Shown: piece after piece, positions 33,390-43,739 of the stretch | Position numbering within the stretch: the first letter of the stretch is position 1 | Layout: every line of letters begins with the position of its first letter | The notes under the pieces: generated by a model | Told to the model about the DNA's origin: nothing | The model's database searches: none | The model's input: only the letters and a program-made list of their open reading frames with translations | Position numbers and translations under genes: made by a program | NCBI GenBank assembly: GCA_965243175.1 | Contig: OZ251532.1 | Location: forward strand, 1,984,001 to 2,048,000 | Reading direction: 5' to 3' | Origin: VXYL01 sp965243175 | GTDB lineage: Bacteria > Pseudomonadota > Gammaproteobacteria > Pseudomonadales > Azotimanducaceae | Length of the DNA: 64,000 nt

Positions 33390-33713
33390 ATGACGTTCGT
33401 TGTCGGCGAGAGCTGCATCAAGTGCAAGCTCACGGATTGCGTTGAGGTCTGCCCGGTGGACTGCTTCTACGAAGGGCCGAACATGCTCGTGATCCACCCG
33501 GACGAGTGCATCGACTGCGCCCTGTGCGAGCCCGAGTGCCCGGTGGACGCGATCTTCAGCGAGGACGAGATGCCCGAAGGCCAGGAGGACTTCCTGGAGA
33601 TCAATGCGGAGCTGGCGGAGGTGTGGCCGAACATCGTCGAGAAGAAGGACCCGCCGGAAGACGAAGCGCAGTGGCGGGAAGTGGCCAACAAGCGCGAACT
33701 TCTGGAGCGCTGA
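33390..33713 (+). CDS. fdxA: Ferredoxin FdxA (7Fe type)
   Basis: A 107-aa ferredoxin. The two cluster motifs are CIKCKLTDCVEVCPVDC at residues 9-25 and CIDCALCEPECPVDA at residues 40-54, the mix of a 3Fe-4S and a 4Fe-4S cluster. The C-terminal tail VANKRELLER is typical of FdxA. The ATG at 33390 follows GAGGAG. It ends convergent with mutS; this mutS-fdxA pairing occurs in several gammaproteobacteria. A GC-rich stem (33731-33736 with 33743-33748) lies between the stops. Confidence 0.93.
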   Translation: MTFVVGESCIKCKLTDCVEVCPVDCFYEGPNMLVIHPDECIDCALCEPECPVDAIFSEDEMPEGQEDFLEINAELAEVWPNIVEKKDPPEDEAQWREVANKRELLER

Positions 33714-33776
33714 CCGGCATTCGCGATGCGGCGGCGGAACGTCGCCGCGCCCTCCGTTTCAAGAAGACTCGAACCC

Positions 33777-36314
33777 CTACTCCACGAGCTTCTTCAGTTC
33801 GTAGAGCTTCGCCAGCGCTTCCCTTGGCGCGAGGGTGTCCGGATCGAGACGCCGCAGCGCTTCCACCAGCTCGTGTTCGGCCTGCTCGCGGAAGTCGAGC
33901 AGCAGGTCGCCCTGGGAGGGCGAGACCTCTCGCAGGCGGTGCTGTTCTTCGAGTTCGGCGAGTCGCCGCCTAGCGTCGTCGAGCACCACCGCCGGCACCC
34001 CGGCCAGCTTCGCCACTTCGATGCCGTAGCTCTGGCTCGCCGGCCCGTCGCGAATGCTGTGCAGGAAGACCACGTCGCCCCGGTGCTCCACCGCGTCGAG
34101 ATGCACGTTGGCCGCGCCTTCCACATCCGCCGGCAGCCCGGTGAGCTCGAAGTAGTGGGTGGCGAACAGCGTGAAAGCGCCGATGTGCCGGGCGATGTGA
34201 TCGGCGGTGGCCCACGCCAGCGCCAGGCCGTCGTAGGTGCTGGTGCCGCGCCCGATCTCGTCGAGCAGGACCAGGCTGTTCGCGGTCGCGTTGCGCAGAA
34301 TGTGCGCGGTCTCGCTCATCTCCACCATGAACGTGGAGCGCCCGCCAGCAAGGTCGTCGGATGCGCCGATGCGGGTGAAGATGCGGTCCAGCGGGCCGAT
34401 GGTGGCGGCGGACGCGGGCACGAAGCTGCCGGTGTAGGCGAGCAGCGCAAGCAGCGCGGTCTGGCGCATGTAGGTGGACTTGCCGCCCATGTTCGGGCCG
34501 GTGACGATCAACATGCGCCGCTCGTCGTTCAGCGTCAGGTCGTTGGGCACGAACGGCGCGTCGGACTCCGCCTCCACGACCGGATGGCGGCCACCTTCGA
34601 CGACGATGGCGGATTCGGAAACAAGCGCGGGCCGGGTCAGCCGATGGCGCTCGGCGGCGATGGCGAACGACGCCAGCACGTCCAACCGGGCGATCTGCCG
34701 GGCCGCGTCGCGCAACGCCGGCAGGCTCTCGCGCAGCCGTTCCAGCAAGCCTTCGAACAGCAGCCGTTCGCGCTTCAACGCCTGCGCCTGGCTGGTGAGC
34801 GCCTCGTCCTCGAACTCCTTGAGTTCCGGGCTGATGTAGCGCTCGGCGTTCTTCAGCGTCTGCCGCCGCACGTATTCCGCTGGCATCGAACCAGCGGCGG
34901 TCCGGCTGGCCTCGATGAAGTAGCCGTGGACGCGGTTGTAGCCCACCTTCAAGTTGGCGATGCCGGTGCGCTCGCGTTCCCTGGTTTCCAGTGCCGCGAG
35001 CCAATCAGCGGCGTTCTCCGTGAGGTCCTTCAGGCGATCCAGCTCGTCGTCGTAGCCCTTCGCGAAGACGCCGCCTTCGCGCAAGGTGGCCGGCGGCTCC
35101 GCCACCAGCGCACGGCGCAGCACGTCCAACTCGTCCTCGAACGAAGCCAGAGCGTCGAAGCGCCGCGCCAGGTCCGCCTCCGCCAGCCGCGCCGCTTCGT
35201 CCTTCAACGCCGGCACCACGGCGAGCGCCTGGCGCAGGCGGCCGAGATCCCGCGGCGACGCGTTGCCGAGCGCGATGCGGCTGGCGATGCGTTCCAAGTC
35301 GCCGACCTCGGCGAGCGACTTGCCGAGCCGCGCCACGGCGCCCTGTTCCGCCAAGGCTTCGACGACGGCCTGCCGGTGCCGCACTCGGCCCTGGTCGCGC
35401 AGCGGCGCGTTCAACCAGCCGCGAAGCCGACGCGCCCCCATCGGCGTGGCGGTGCGGTTCATCACCGCGAACAGGGTGCCGGACGCGCTGCCGTCGAAGC
35501 GGCGGTCGATTTCGAGGTTGCGCCGGGTCTGCTCGTCCATTACCACGGCATCGGCTTCGGTCACCTTCGCCAAGCGGTCGACGAACGCCAGATCCTGGCA
35601 ACGCGCCGCCTGGGCGTAGCGCAGCACCGCAGCGGCGGTGCCGATGGCGCGATCGTTCGAGGCGATGCCGAAGGCGGTGAGGTCCGCCACGCCGAAGTGG
35701 GTGGCGAGATGGCGAAGGCCATGCGCGTCGTCGAACTCCATCTCGTCGCGCAGTTGCACGGGCGCATCAAAGGCGGTCTCCGACGGCGACAGCACTTCCG
35801 CTGGCCGCTGCCGAGCAAGCGTCGCGGCAAGCTCCGCGTCGTCCTTCGCCATGCCCACCGCGAACTCGCCGGAGGTCAGATTCAGCGACGCGAAGGCCCA
35901 GCCTTCGCCGACCGGCTTGATGCCGGCCAGCACGCTGTCGCGGTCCGGGGCCAGCAGGTCGTCCTCCGCCAACGTGCCGGGGGTGACGATGCGCTCGACG
36001 CGCCGTTCCACCGGGCCTTTGGCGCTCGCCGGATCGCCGATCTGCTCGCAGATGGCGACGGCACGGCCCTTCTCCACCAGCTTGGCCAGGTAGCCGTCCA
36101 CCGCGTGGAACGGCACGCCGGCCATCGGAATGGGCTTGCCGGCCGAGCGCCCTCGCGCCGTCAGAGTGATGTCGAGAAGGCTGGCGGCTTCTTCGGCGTC
36201 GTCGTAGAAGAGCTCGTAGAAATCGCCCATGCGGTAGAAAAGGAGGGCGTCCGGGTGCTGCGCCTTGATGCGCAGATACTGCTGCATCACGGGCGTGTGG
36301 CGGGAGATCGTCAT
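33777..36314 (-). CDS. mutS: DNA mismatch repair protein MutS
   Basis: A full-length 845-aa MutS that recognises mismatches as a sliding clamp. The mismatch-binding Phe-x-Glu is in MGDFYELFYDD near residue 32. The ABC ATPase domain has Walker A GPNMGGKST near residue 600 and SLVLLDEIGRGTSTYDG near residue 680. The C-terminal helix-turn-helix is present. The start ATG at 36314 leaves about 180 bp to the recA start, with the recA promoter in between. The gene is divergent from recA, a common layout in proteobacteria. Confidence 0.96.
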   Translation of the reverse strand: MTISRHTPVMQQYLRIKAQHPDALLFYRMGDFYELFYDDAEEAASLLDITLTARGRSAGKPIPMAGVPFHAVDGYLAKLVEKGRAVAICEQIGDPASAKGPVERRVERIVTPGTLAEDDLLAPDRDSVLAGIKPVGEGWAFASLNLTSGEFAVGMAKDDAELAATLARQRPAEVLSPSETAFDAPVQLRDEMEFDDAHGLRHLATHFGVADLTAFGIASNDRAIGTAAAVLRYAQAARCQDLAFVDRLAKVTEADAVVMDEQTRRNLEIDRRFDGSASGTLFAVMNRTATPMGARRLRGWLNAPLRDQGRVRHRQAVVEALAEQGAVARLGKSLAEVGDLERIASRIALGNASPRDLGRLRQALAVVPALKDEAARLAEADLARRFDALASFEDELDVLRRALVAEPPATLREGGVFAKGYDDELDRLKDLTENAADWLAALETRERERTGIANLKVGYNRVHGYFIEASRTAAGSMPAEYVRRQTLKNAERYISPELKEFEDEALTSQAQALKRERLLFEGLLERLRESLPALRDAARQIARLDVLASFAIAAERHRLTRPALVSESAIVVEGGRHPVVEAESDAPFVPNDLTLNDERRMLIVTGPNMGGKSTYMRQTALLALLAYTGSFVPASAATIGPLDRIFTRIGASDDLAGGRSTFMVEMSETAHILRNATANSLVLLDEIGRGTSTYDGLALAWATADHIARHIGAFTLFATHYFELTGLPADVEGAANVHLDAVEHRGDVVFLHSIRDGPASQSYGIEVAKLAGVPAVVLDDARRRLAELEEQHRLREVSPSQGDLLLDFREQAEHELVEALRRLDPDTLAPREALAKLYELKKLVE

Positions 36315-36428
36315 TCGACGCAGCCTAACCCAGTCCGCCCCAGGCGCGCCTTGCGGCAGGCCCGACGATGGCGGAACACTCGCCGAACGTCGGCTTTCTC
36401 TCCTTCGCGTTTTTTCTCAAAAAAGCGC

Positions 36429-36457
36429 TTGACACCGCTACTGACGAAACATACAGT
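36429..36457 (+). promoter_or_regulatory. recA promoter with LexA-like SOS box
   Basis: -35 TTGACA at 36429-36434, 17-bp spacer, -10 TACAGT at 36452-36457. The box CTGA-N8-ACAG at 36441-36456 overlaps the -10 element and differs by one base from the gammaproteobacterial LexA consensus CTGT-N8-ACAG. This fits SOS control of recA. Confidence 0.7.
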
Positions 36458-36496
36458 ACGCCGAAATCGACCCACGGCGCACATACGGAGGTACCC

Positions 36497-37654
<1,158 letters not shown>

Positions 37655-37715
37655 GCAGGGCGAAATAAGCAGAGCAGGCAGGCCGGAGGACGCGGCCGCA
37701 TGGGAGTGGAAACGC

Positions 37716-38237
37716 ATGGAACGCGACGTGCCGGAACGAATCACGGGGAAGGACGGCGGTAGCGAGGAGGCGCGAGAAATCGCCACGCAAGAAGCGAGAG
37801 CACACGCGACTCGCCTCCTCGCCCGCCGCGAACATTCCCGCCGCGAGCTGCGCACCAAACTCGCCGCTCGCGGCTACGAAGCGCGCGCCATCGACGCGGC
37901 GCTTGCCGAACTGGCAAGTCGCGGCTTGCAGTCCGACGCGCGCTTCGTCGAAGGCTTCGTGCGCTCCGCGCTGGCTCGCGGGCAAGGCGAACTCAAGATC
38001 CGCGCCGCGCTGCGCCAACGCGGCATCGACGACAACCTCGCCTCGCCCCACCTGGCTCTCGACGACGCGCAGTGGGGCGAACGCGCCGCGAAGGCGCTGC
38101 GCAAGCGCTTCGGCGCCGCGCCGCCTTGCGACTGCGCGGAACGAGCGCACCAAGTCCGCTTTCTTGCCGGCCGCGGCTTTCCATCGGCTGTGGCGCTACG
38201 CGCGATCGCTGCCCGCCCAGCCAGCCCCGTCCTATAA
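37716..38237 (+). CDS. recX: Regulatory protein RecX
   Basis: A 173-aa RecX, which binds and shortens RecA filaments. Typical triple-helix repeats are visible: AHATRLLARREHSRRELRTK near residue 29, then LASRGLQSDARFVEGFVRSA, and KIRAALRQRGI. It ends with TAA 35 bp before alaS. Position directly after recA is the usual one in proteobacteria and suggests co-transcription from the SOS promoter. Confidence 0.92.
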   Translation: MERDVPERITGKDGGSEEAREIATQEARAHATRLLARREHSRRELRTKLAARGYEARAIDAALAELASRGLQSDARFVEGFVRSALARGQGELKIRAALRQRGIDDNLASPHLALDDAQWGERAAKALRKRFGAAPPCDCAERAHQVRFLAGRGFPSAVALRAIAARPASPVL

Positions 38238-38272
38238 TCCGCTTGACCTGCCGCCACCACCCCGAGCAAACG

Positions 38273-40891
38273 ATGCTGACTCGCGACATTCGCACCGCCT
38301 ATCTCGACTTCTTCGCCGAGCGGGGCCACCGGGTGGTGCCGTCTGGATCGCTGGTGCCCGCCAACGACCCGACGCTGCTCTTCACGAACGCTGGCATGGT
38401 GCAGTTCAAGGACGCGCTGACCGGGCGCGAACGTCGCGACTACAAGCGCGCCGTGAGTTGCCAGCGGTGCGTACGCGCCGGCGGCAAGCACAACGATCTG
38501 GAGAACGTCGGCTACACCGGCCGCCACCAGACGCTCTTCGAGATGCTCGGCAACTTCAGCTTCGGCGACTACTTCAAGGAAGACGCCATCGTCTGGGCCT
38601 GGCAGTTCGTCACCGAAGTCCTGCAACTCTCCAAGGACCGGATCTGGGTGACCGTGTACCCGGACGACGACGAAGCGCGGCGGATCTGGGCCGGCACCGT
38701 GGGCCTGCCGCCAGGCCGCGTGGTCTCCCACGAGGACAACTTCTGGGCGATGGGCGACACTGGCCCCTGCGGCCCGGATTCCGAACTCTTCTACGACCTG
38801 GGCCCGGAGGTCGCCGGCGGCCCGCCAGGCTCGGCGGAGGAGGAAGGCGACCGCTACTCCGAGTTCTGGAATCTCGTCTTTCCGCAGTTCGACCGCGCCG
38901 CGGACGGCACCCTGACGCCGTTGGAAGCGCCGGGCGTCGATACCGGCATGGGCCTGGAGCGGATCGCCACCGTCGTCCAAGGCGGCGGCAGCAACTACGA
39001 CAACGACCTCTTCCAGGCACTGATCGCCAAGATCGTCAGCGCGACCAGCCTCTCCGACACCACGACGGCACTGGATGATCCGTCGCTGCGCGTCATCGCC
39101 GACCACGCCCGGGCGGCCACTTTCCTCGTCTCCGACGGCGTTCTGCCCAGCAACGAAGAGCGCGGCTACGTGCTCCGCCGCATCGTTCGCCGCGGCCTAC
39201 GGCACGGCCACAAGCTCGGCTTGCACGGGCCGTTCTTCCACCGCCTGGTGCAGTCCGTCGTCGAAGTCATGGGCGACGCCTACCCGGAACTCGATGCCCG
39301 TGCGGCCAGCGTCGAACGTGTGCTCGCCGACGAAGAGGGACGTTTCGCCGAGACGCTGAAGACCGGCCTGGCGCTCTTGAACCAAGCCATCCACGATCTG
39401 CCGCCAAGCGCCGCCGCCATTCCCGGCGAGACCGTCTTCAAGCTCTACGACACCTACGGATTCCCGGCGGACATGACCGCCGACGTGGCCCGCGAACGGG
39501 GCCTGGGCATCGATCTGGAAGGCTTCGATCGCGCCATGGCCGAACAGCGCGAACGGGGCCGCGCCGGCGCTCGCTTCGACGCCGACCTGGAACAGAGCGT
39601 GCATGTGGACTCCACGGTGTCGTTCACGGGCTACGTCGAGACCGGAAACGACGCGCACGTCGAGGGGCTGTACCGAAGCAGCGGCGAGGCGGTCGAGCGC
39701 CTCGACGAAGGCGACGCCGGCATCGTCGTGCTCGATGCGACTCCCTTCTACGCCGAAGCCGGCGGACAAATCGGCGACCGCGGGACGATCCGCACATCCG
39801 CCGGCGCGAGATTCCAAGTGGAAGACACCACCAAGGCCGGCGATCAGCATCTGCACCACGGGCGGCTTGTCGCCGGCGCACTCGCCAAGGGCGACACGGT
39901 ACGCGCCAGCATCGACGCCGAGCGCCGCGGCGACATCGCTCTGAACCACTCCGCCACGCATCTGCTCCACGCCGCACTGCGGGAGGTGCTCGGCAGCCAT
40001 GTGGAACAGCGAGGGTCGCTGGTGGCCGCGGACCGGCTGCGCTTCGACTTCAGCAATCCGCAACCCGTCGAGAGCGGCGACCTGGCGCGAATCGAAGCGC
40101 TGGTGAACGAGCGCATCCGCGACAACTCGGAAGTTCAGGTGGAAGAGACCACCTTCGCGGACGCGCAAACGAGGGGCGCGATGGCGCTCTTCGGCGAGAA
40201 GTACGGCGAGCATGTGCGCCTGCTCACCATGGGCGGCGGCTTCTCGGTGGAACTCTGCGGCGGCACCCATGTGGCGCGCACCGGCGACATCGGCGTGCTG
40301 CGCATCGTCTCCGAGGAAGGCATCGCCGCCGGCGTGCGCCGCGTCGAAGCGGTGACCGGGCGCCACGCGCTGGCCTGGGTCGACGCCGGCGAACAACAGC
40401 TTGCCGCTGTCGCCACGCTGGTGCGGGCGCAGCGCAGCGAGACGGCGGACAAGGTGCGCCAGCTTCTGGACCTGTCCAAACGCCAGCAGAAAGAGATCGA
40501 CGCCTTGCGCGGACGGCTGGCGATCAGCCAAGGAGCCGACCTCGCCAACCGCGCCGTGGAGGTGAACGGCATCCACGTTCTCGCGGTTCTGGTGGAAGGC
40601 GATCCCAAGGCGCTGCCAGCGACGATGGACAGCTTGCGCGACCGGCTCGGAGACGCCGTGGTGGTGCTTGCCCACCGCGGCGCCAAGGTGAGCCTGATCT
40701 GCGGCGTGAGCAAGCGCGTGACGGACCGGGTACACGCCGCGGAGGTGATTCGCTTCGTCGGCGCCCAGGTCGGCGCCAAAGGCGGCGGCCGGCCGGATAT
40801 GGCCCGTGCTGGCGGCGGCGACCGCCCGGAAGAGCTGGCGACGGCGCTCGACTCGGTCGTCGACTGGGTGCGGCAGCGAACCGCCGCCTGA
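38273..40891 (+). CDS. alaS: Alanine-tRNA ligase
   Basis: A full-length 872-aa alanyl-tRNA synthetase. The catalytic N-terminus begins IRTAYLDFFAERGH and has GNFSFGDYFK near residue 95. The editing domain carries HSATHLLHAAL near residue 560 and CGGTHVARTGDIG near residue 661 for zinc and mischarged tRNA hydrolysis. The C-terminal DHHA1/C-Ala domain is complete. The ATG at 38273 is used. lysC follows after four bases, so the two share a transcript. Confidence 0.97.
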   Translation: MLTRDIRTAYLDFFAERGHRVVPSGSLVPANDPTLLFTNAGMVQFKDALTGRERRDYKRAVSCQRCVRAGGKHNDLENVGYTGRHQTLFEMLGNFSFGDYFKEDAIVWAWQFVTEVLQLSKDRIWVTVYPDDDEARRIWAGTVGLPPGRVVSHEDNFWAMGDTGPCGPDSELFYDLGPEVAGGPPGSAEEEGDRYSEFWNLVFPQFDRAADGTLTPLEAPGVDTGMGLERIATVVQGGGSNYDNDLFQALIAKIVSATSLSDTTTALDDPSLRVIADHARAATFLVSDGVLPSNEERGYVLRRIVRRGLRHGHKLGLHGPFFHRLVQSVVEVMGDAYPELDARAASVERVLADEEGRFAETLKTGLALLNQAIHDLPPSAAAIPGETVFKLYDTYGFPADMTADVARERGLGIDLEGFDRAMAEQRERGRAGARFDADLEQSVHVDSTVSFTGYVETGNDAHVEGLYRSSGEAVERLDEGDAGIVVLDATPFYAEAGGQIGDRGTIRTSAGARFQVEDTTKAGDQHLHHGRLVAGALAKGDTVRASIDAERRGDIALNHSATHLLHAALREVLGSHVEQRGSLVAADRLRFDFSNPQPVESGDLARIEALVNERIRDNSEVQVEETTFADAQTRGAMALFGEKYGEHVRLLTMGGGFSVELCGGTHVARTGDIGVLRIVSEEGIAAGVRRVEAVTGRHALAWVDAGEQQLAAVATLVRAQRSETADKVRQLLDLSKRQQKEIDALRGRLAISQGADLANRAVEVNGIHVLAVLVEGDPKALPATMDSLRDRLGDAVVVLAHRGAKVSLICGVSKRVTDRVHAAEVIRFVGAQVGAKGGGRPDMARAGGGDRPEELATALDSVVDWVRQRTAA

Positions 40892-40895
40892 CGAC

Positions 40896-42134
40896 ATGGC
40901 CCTGCTGGTGCAGAAGTTCGGCGGCACGTCCGTCGGCGACGTCGAACGCATCCACGCGGTGGCGGACCGCGTCGCCGCGTCCGTCGCCGAAGGACATCGC
41001 GTCGTCGTCGTCGTCTCGGCAATGGCCGGCGAAACGGATCGCCTCGCCGGCCTCGGCGAGGACGTGGCCTCCCGGCAGTCGGGGCGCGAGATGGACGTCC
41101 TGCTCTCCGCCGGCGAGCAAGCCTCCGTCGCTCTGCTGGCGATGGCGCTCGGCGAACGCGGCTGCAAGGCGCGCTCCTGGCTCGGTTCGCAAGTTCCGAT
41201 CCGCACCGACGCCAACCACACCAGGGCGCGCATCGAACACATCAACGCCGACCACCTGCACGGCGAACTCGCCGCTGGCGCCACGCCGGTAGTCGCTGGC
41301 TTCCAGGGCGTGTCGGCCTGCGGCGACATCACCACGTTCGGGCGCGGCGGCTCCGACACCACGGCGGTGGCCATCGCCGCCGCCCTCAACGCCGACGAGT
41401 GCCAGATCTACACGGACGTCGAAGGCGTCTATACGGCGGACCCGCGCATCGTCGACGATGCGCGCCTGCTGGACGTGATCACCTTCGAGGAGATGCTCGA
41501 ACTCGCCAGCCTCGGCGCCAAGGTGCTGCACGCGCGCTCGGTGGAGTTCGTCGGCAAGTACGACGTGCCGCTGCGGGTGCTCTCCAGTTTCAACGCGAGC
41601 AGCGCCGGCACGCTGATCACCACCGAGGACAAGGCCATGGAACAACCCCTCGTTTCCGGCTTGGCGTACAAGCGCGACGAAGCCAAGCTCACGCTCGTCG
41701 GCGTGCCCGACCGCCCCGGCGTGGCGTCGAAGATCCTCGGTCCCATCGGCGCCGCTTCAATCGAAGTGGACATGATCGTGCAGAACACCGGCGCCGACGG
41801 CTCCACCGACGTGACGTTCACGGTGCGGCGCGGCGACTACGAGCGCGCCCGGGAGATCCTCGCCGACGTGCAGCGCGACCTCGGCGCCCGCGCCGTGGAC
41901 GGCGACGAGCGCATCGCCAAGGTGTCCGCGGTCGGCGTCGGGATGCGCTCCCACGCCGGCGTTGCCACGCGCATGTTCGACGCCTTGGCCAAGGAGAACA
42001 TCAACATCCAGATGATCTCCACGTCGGAGATCAAGATCTCGGTGGTGGTGGCCGAGCGCTATCTGGAACTGGCCGTGCGCACCGTCCATGACGCCTTCGG
42101 GCTAGGCGAAGCGCCCGTTCAAGAAGAGCAGTGA
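40896..42134 (+). CDS. lysC: Aspartate kinase
   Basis: A 412-aa aspartokinase making aspartyl phosphate for lysine, threonine and methionine. The kinase motif VQKFGGTSVGD is at residues 5-15, TTFGRGGSDTTAVA near residue 148, and two ACT domains fill the C-terminal 150 residues (GVPDRPGVASKILGPIGAA near residue 268), which suggests feedback inhibition. This is the class with internal restart in some species. It is the last gene of the recA-alaS-lysC stretch before csrA. Confidence 0.96.
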   Translation: MALLVQKFGGTSVGDVERIHAVADRVAASVAEGHRVVVVVSAMAGETDRLAGLGEDVASRQSGREMDVLLSAGEQASVALLAMALGERGCKARSWLGSQVPIRTDANHTRARIEHINADHLHGELAAGATPVVAGFQGVSACGDITTFGRGGSDTTAVAIAAALNADECQIYTDVEGVYTADPRIVDDARLLDVITFEEMLELASLGAKVLHARSVEFVGKYDVPLRVLSSFNASSAGTLITTEDKAMEQPLVSGLAYKRDEAKLTLVGVPDRPGVASKILGPIGAASIEVDMIVQNTGADGSTDVTFTVRRGDYERAREILADVQRDLGARAVDGDERIAKVSAVGVGMRSHAGVATRMFDALAKENINIQMISTSEIKISVVVAERYLELAVRTVHDAFGLGEAPVQEEQ

Positions 42135-42379
42135 AGGAGCCCTCGCACAGAGGGCTACGAGTCCACGAGTTCAAGGGGCTATCGCCAAGGGGCAAACTAG
42201 GCCACAATCGGGAACATTGGTGGAGACGCGGAAGCCGCCGGACGAGCGGGGCGACTCGACCATGCCATAGGCACGGATGGCTGCCAGCCACAGGGGAAGA
42301 TCGGCTGGCGCCACTGTGAGGACGACGGGACGCCGTCCGTACACAGGCCGTAACAGGAAGACGATAGGGAGGACAAGGC
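42135..42379 (+). promoter_or_regulatory. csrA leader with repeated GGA motifs
   Basis: The 245-bp gap holds no gene. Its last 110 bases carry seven GGA triplets (42275, 42295, 42320, 42328, 42356, 42368, 42371), one in CACGGATG, near the CsrA consensus, and one overlapping the ribosome binding site GGGAGGA. That is the pattern of CsrA autoregulation known in E. coli. Binding here is inferred. Confidence 0.45.
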
Positions 42380-42580
42380 ATGTTGATTCTCACCAGGCGC
42401 ATCGGCGAGACCCTCATGGTCGGCGACGACATCACGGTGACGGTGCTCGGGGTCAAGGGCAACCAAGTGCGCATCGGCGTCAACGCCCCCCGCGACCTCG
42501 CGGTACACCGGCAAGAGGTCTACGAGCGCATCCGCCACGAGGACCGCAGGGTCGCCAACGGCTCGCTGCGCGCGCTGTAG
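42380..42580 (+). CDS. csrA: Carbon storage regulator CsrA
   Basis: A 66-aa RNA-binding regulator. MLILTRRIGETLMVGDDITV at residues 1-20 and the conserved RIGVNAPRDLAVHRQEVYER follow the family closely, including Arg6 and the VHR segment that contact GGA. It represses or stabilises target mRNAs and normally answers to small RNAs such as CsrB, none of which I can find in the window. The leader with repeated GGA fits autoregulation. Order lysC-csrA is conserved in gammaproteobacteria. Confidence 0.96.
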   Translation: MLILTRRIGETLMVGDDITVTVLGVKGNQVRIGVNAPRDLAVHRQEVYERIRHEDRRVANGSLRAL

Positions 42581-42585
42581 GCGCG

Positions 42586-42613
42586 GCTCGCCAGCCCTGA
42601 ACGGCTGGCGAGC
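42586..42613 (+). terminator. Hairpin downstream of csrA
   Basis: Stem GCTCGCCAGCC (42586-42596) pairs with GGCTGGCGAGC (42603-42613) across a six-base loop. No T-run follows, so it may be a 3' stabiliser or a weak terminator. A CCCCTTTTT run occurs 40 bp further on. Confidence 0.55.
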
Positions 42614-42689
42614 GACGTTCCGGGACTGCACCGGCACCGCCGGGCGGCACCCCTTTTTCAGCAGCGGGTTACGCGTCGACCTGCCGCGG

Positions 42690-43604
42690 TTACCGTTTCA
42701 CCGCCTGGAACAGGGCGCCCGACGTCGTCAGGTCGTCGTCCGACAGCCCTTGAAAGCGCGGCGCGAGTTCGCTTCGCGAGAGCGTGGAGTCGGCCCTCAC
42801 CTGGGCTTCGGCGGCAAGGTCGAAGGAACACGCCGCGAGCAGCTGGCGGTGGCTGGAGTGCGGGAGGCGGTTCAGCAGGTAGGGCCGGCCGCCGCGGATC
42901 AGGCGCCATGCCGCATCCGTGTATGTCCAGTGGCCGTTCCATCTCGACGACGTGCCGTGGCAGCGGTAGTCGACGACGTGCGACGCGATGCCGCCGGGCT
43001 TCAACCAACCGTGGATCGCGCGATAGAGCAGCCCGGGCTCGTCCACGTGCTCCATGACCGCCTGCGAGAAGACGAAATCGGCGCCCTCAGGAATCGCCAC
43101 TTCGCTCTCCTTGTAGGGCGCGAAGTAGCTGATGCAGGAATCGTCGGCGTCAGGATGCGCCAGCGCCTCTCGAATCCGCCCCACGTTCGATTCCTTCGCC
43201 GGCGTCGGAATCAGATCGTTCGGAAAGGCGTAGCTGGCCAACTTCGGACGCACCTGCGGGAACTCGTCGTCGTCGGGGATCGGTGCGCGGCGCCCGAAGA
43301 GTTCCCGCAGTTCCTCGAAGACGTCCAGATTTCCGGCGATGCTCGTATAGCGCACCCAATCCACGACGACGTAGCGCTCCGCGCCGGAGAGCAGCGCCGC
43401 GATCCCCGCGCCCAGCGAATCGCCAGGCCCAAGCTCGACGACCACCCGAAGCGTCGGTGCCAAGCCGTTCTCACGGGCGGCGACCAAGTGCCTCAGCCAG
43501 ACCGAATAGCAGTATCGAGCCGATGCCAAGCGTCGCCGAAACGGCCGCGAGAGGCCAATGAGGGCGGAGTAGCCAGGCACCCGATAGAGCTGCCCCTTCG
43601 CCAT
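42690..43604 (-). CDS. SAM-dependent methyltransferase (class I)
   Basis: A 304-aa protein with a class I methyltransferase core: motif I VVELGPGDSLGAGIAALLSG near residue 53, DFVFSQAVMEHVDEPGLLYR near residue 179, and HGWLKPGGIASHVVDY near residue 202. The N-terminal FRRRLASARYCYSVWLRHL could associate with membrane or bind substrate. The ATG at 43604 is chosen as the family-like start; the longer frame overlaps another gene's upstream region. It is divergent from the TonB receptor, 135 bp away. The methylated substrate is not evident. Confidence 0.78.
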   Translation of the reverse strand: MAKGQLYRVPGYSALIGLSRPFRRRLASARYCYSVWLRHLVAARENGLAPTLRVVVELGPGDSLGAGIAALLSGAERYVVVDWVRYTSIAGNLDVFEELRELFGRRAPIPDDDEFPQVRPKLASYAFPNDLIPTPAKESNVGRIREALAHPDADDSCISYFAPYKESEVAIPEGADFVFSQAVMEHVDEPGLLYRAIHGWLKPGGIASHVVDYRCHGTSSRWNGHWTYTDAAWRLIRGGRPYLLNRLPHSSHRQLLAACSFDLAAEAQVRADSTLSRSELAPRFQGLSDDDLTTSGALFQAVKR

Positions 43605-43739
43605 TTCCCGAATGGAGTTCCGACTCAGTTCCAACGTTCCCTCGGCGCCCGCCGCGACTCGCGCGCAGTATGGACGATGTGGCTGCGCCCCACCTCGGCC
43701 CGCCCAGACCGCGCTCGCGGGTCTGATACGCTTTCGCGC

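Noticed and set aside
33714..33776. Strong terminator between fdxA and mutS
   Set aside because: Only a six-base-pair GC stem without a T-run. It is mentioned with fdxA but not called as a terminator.
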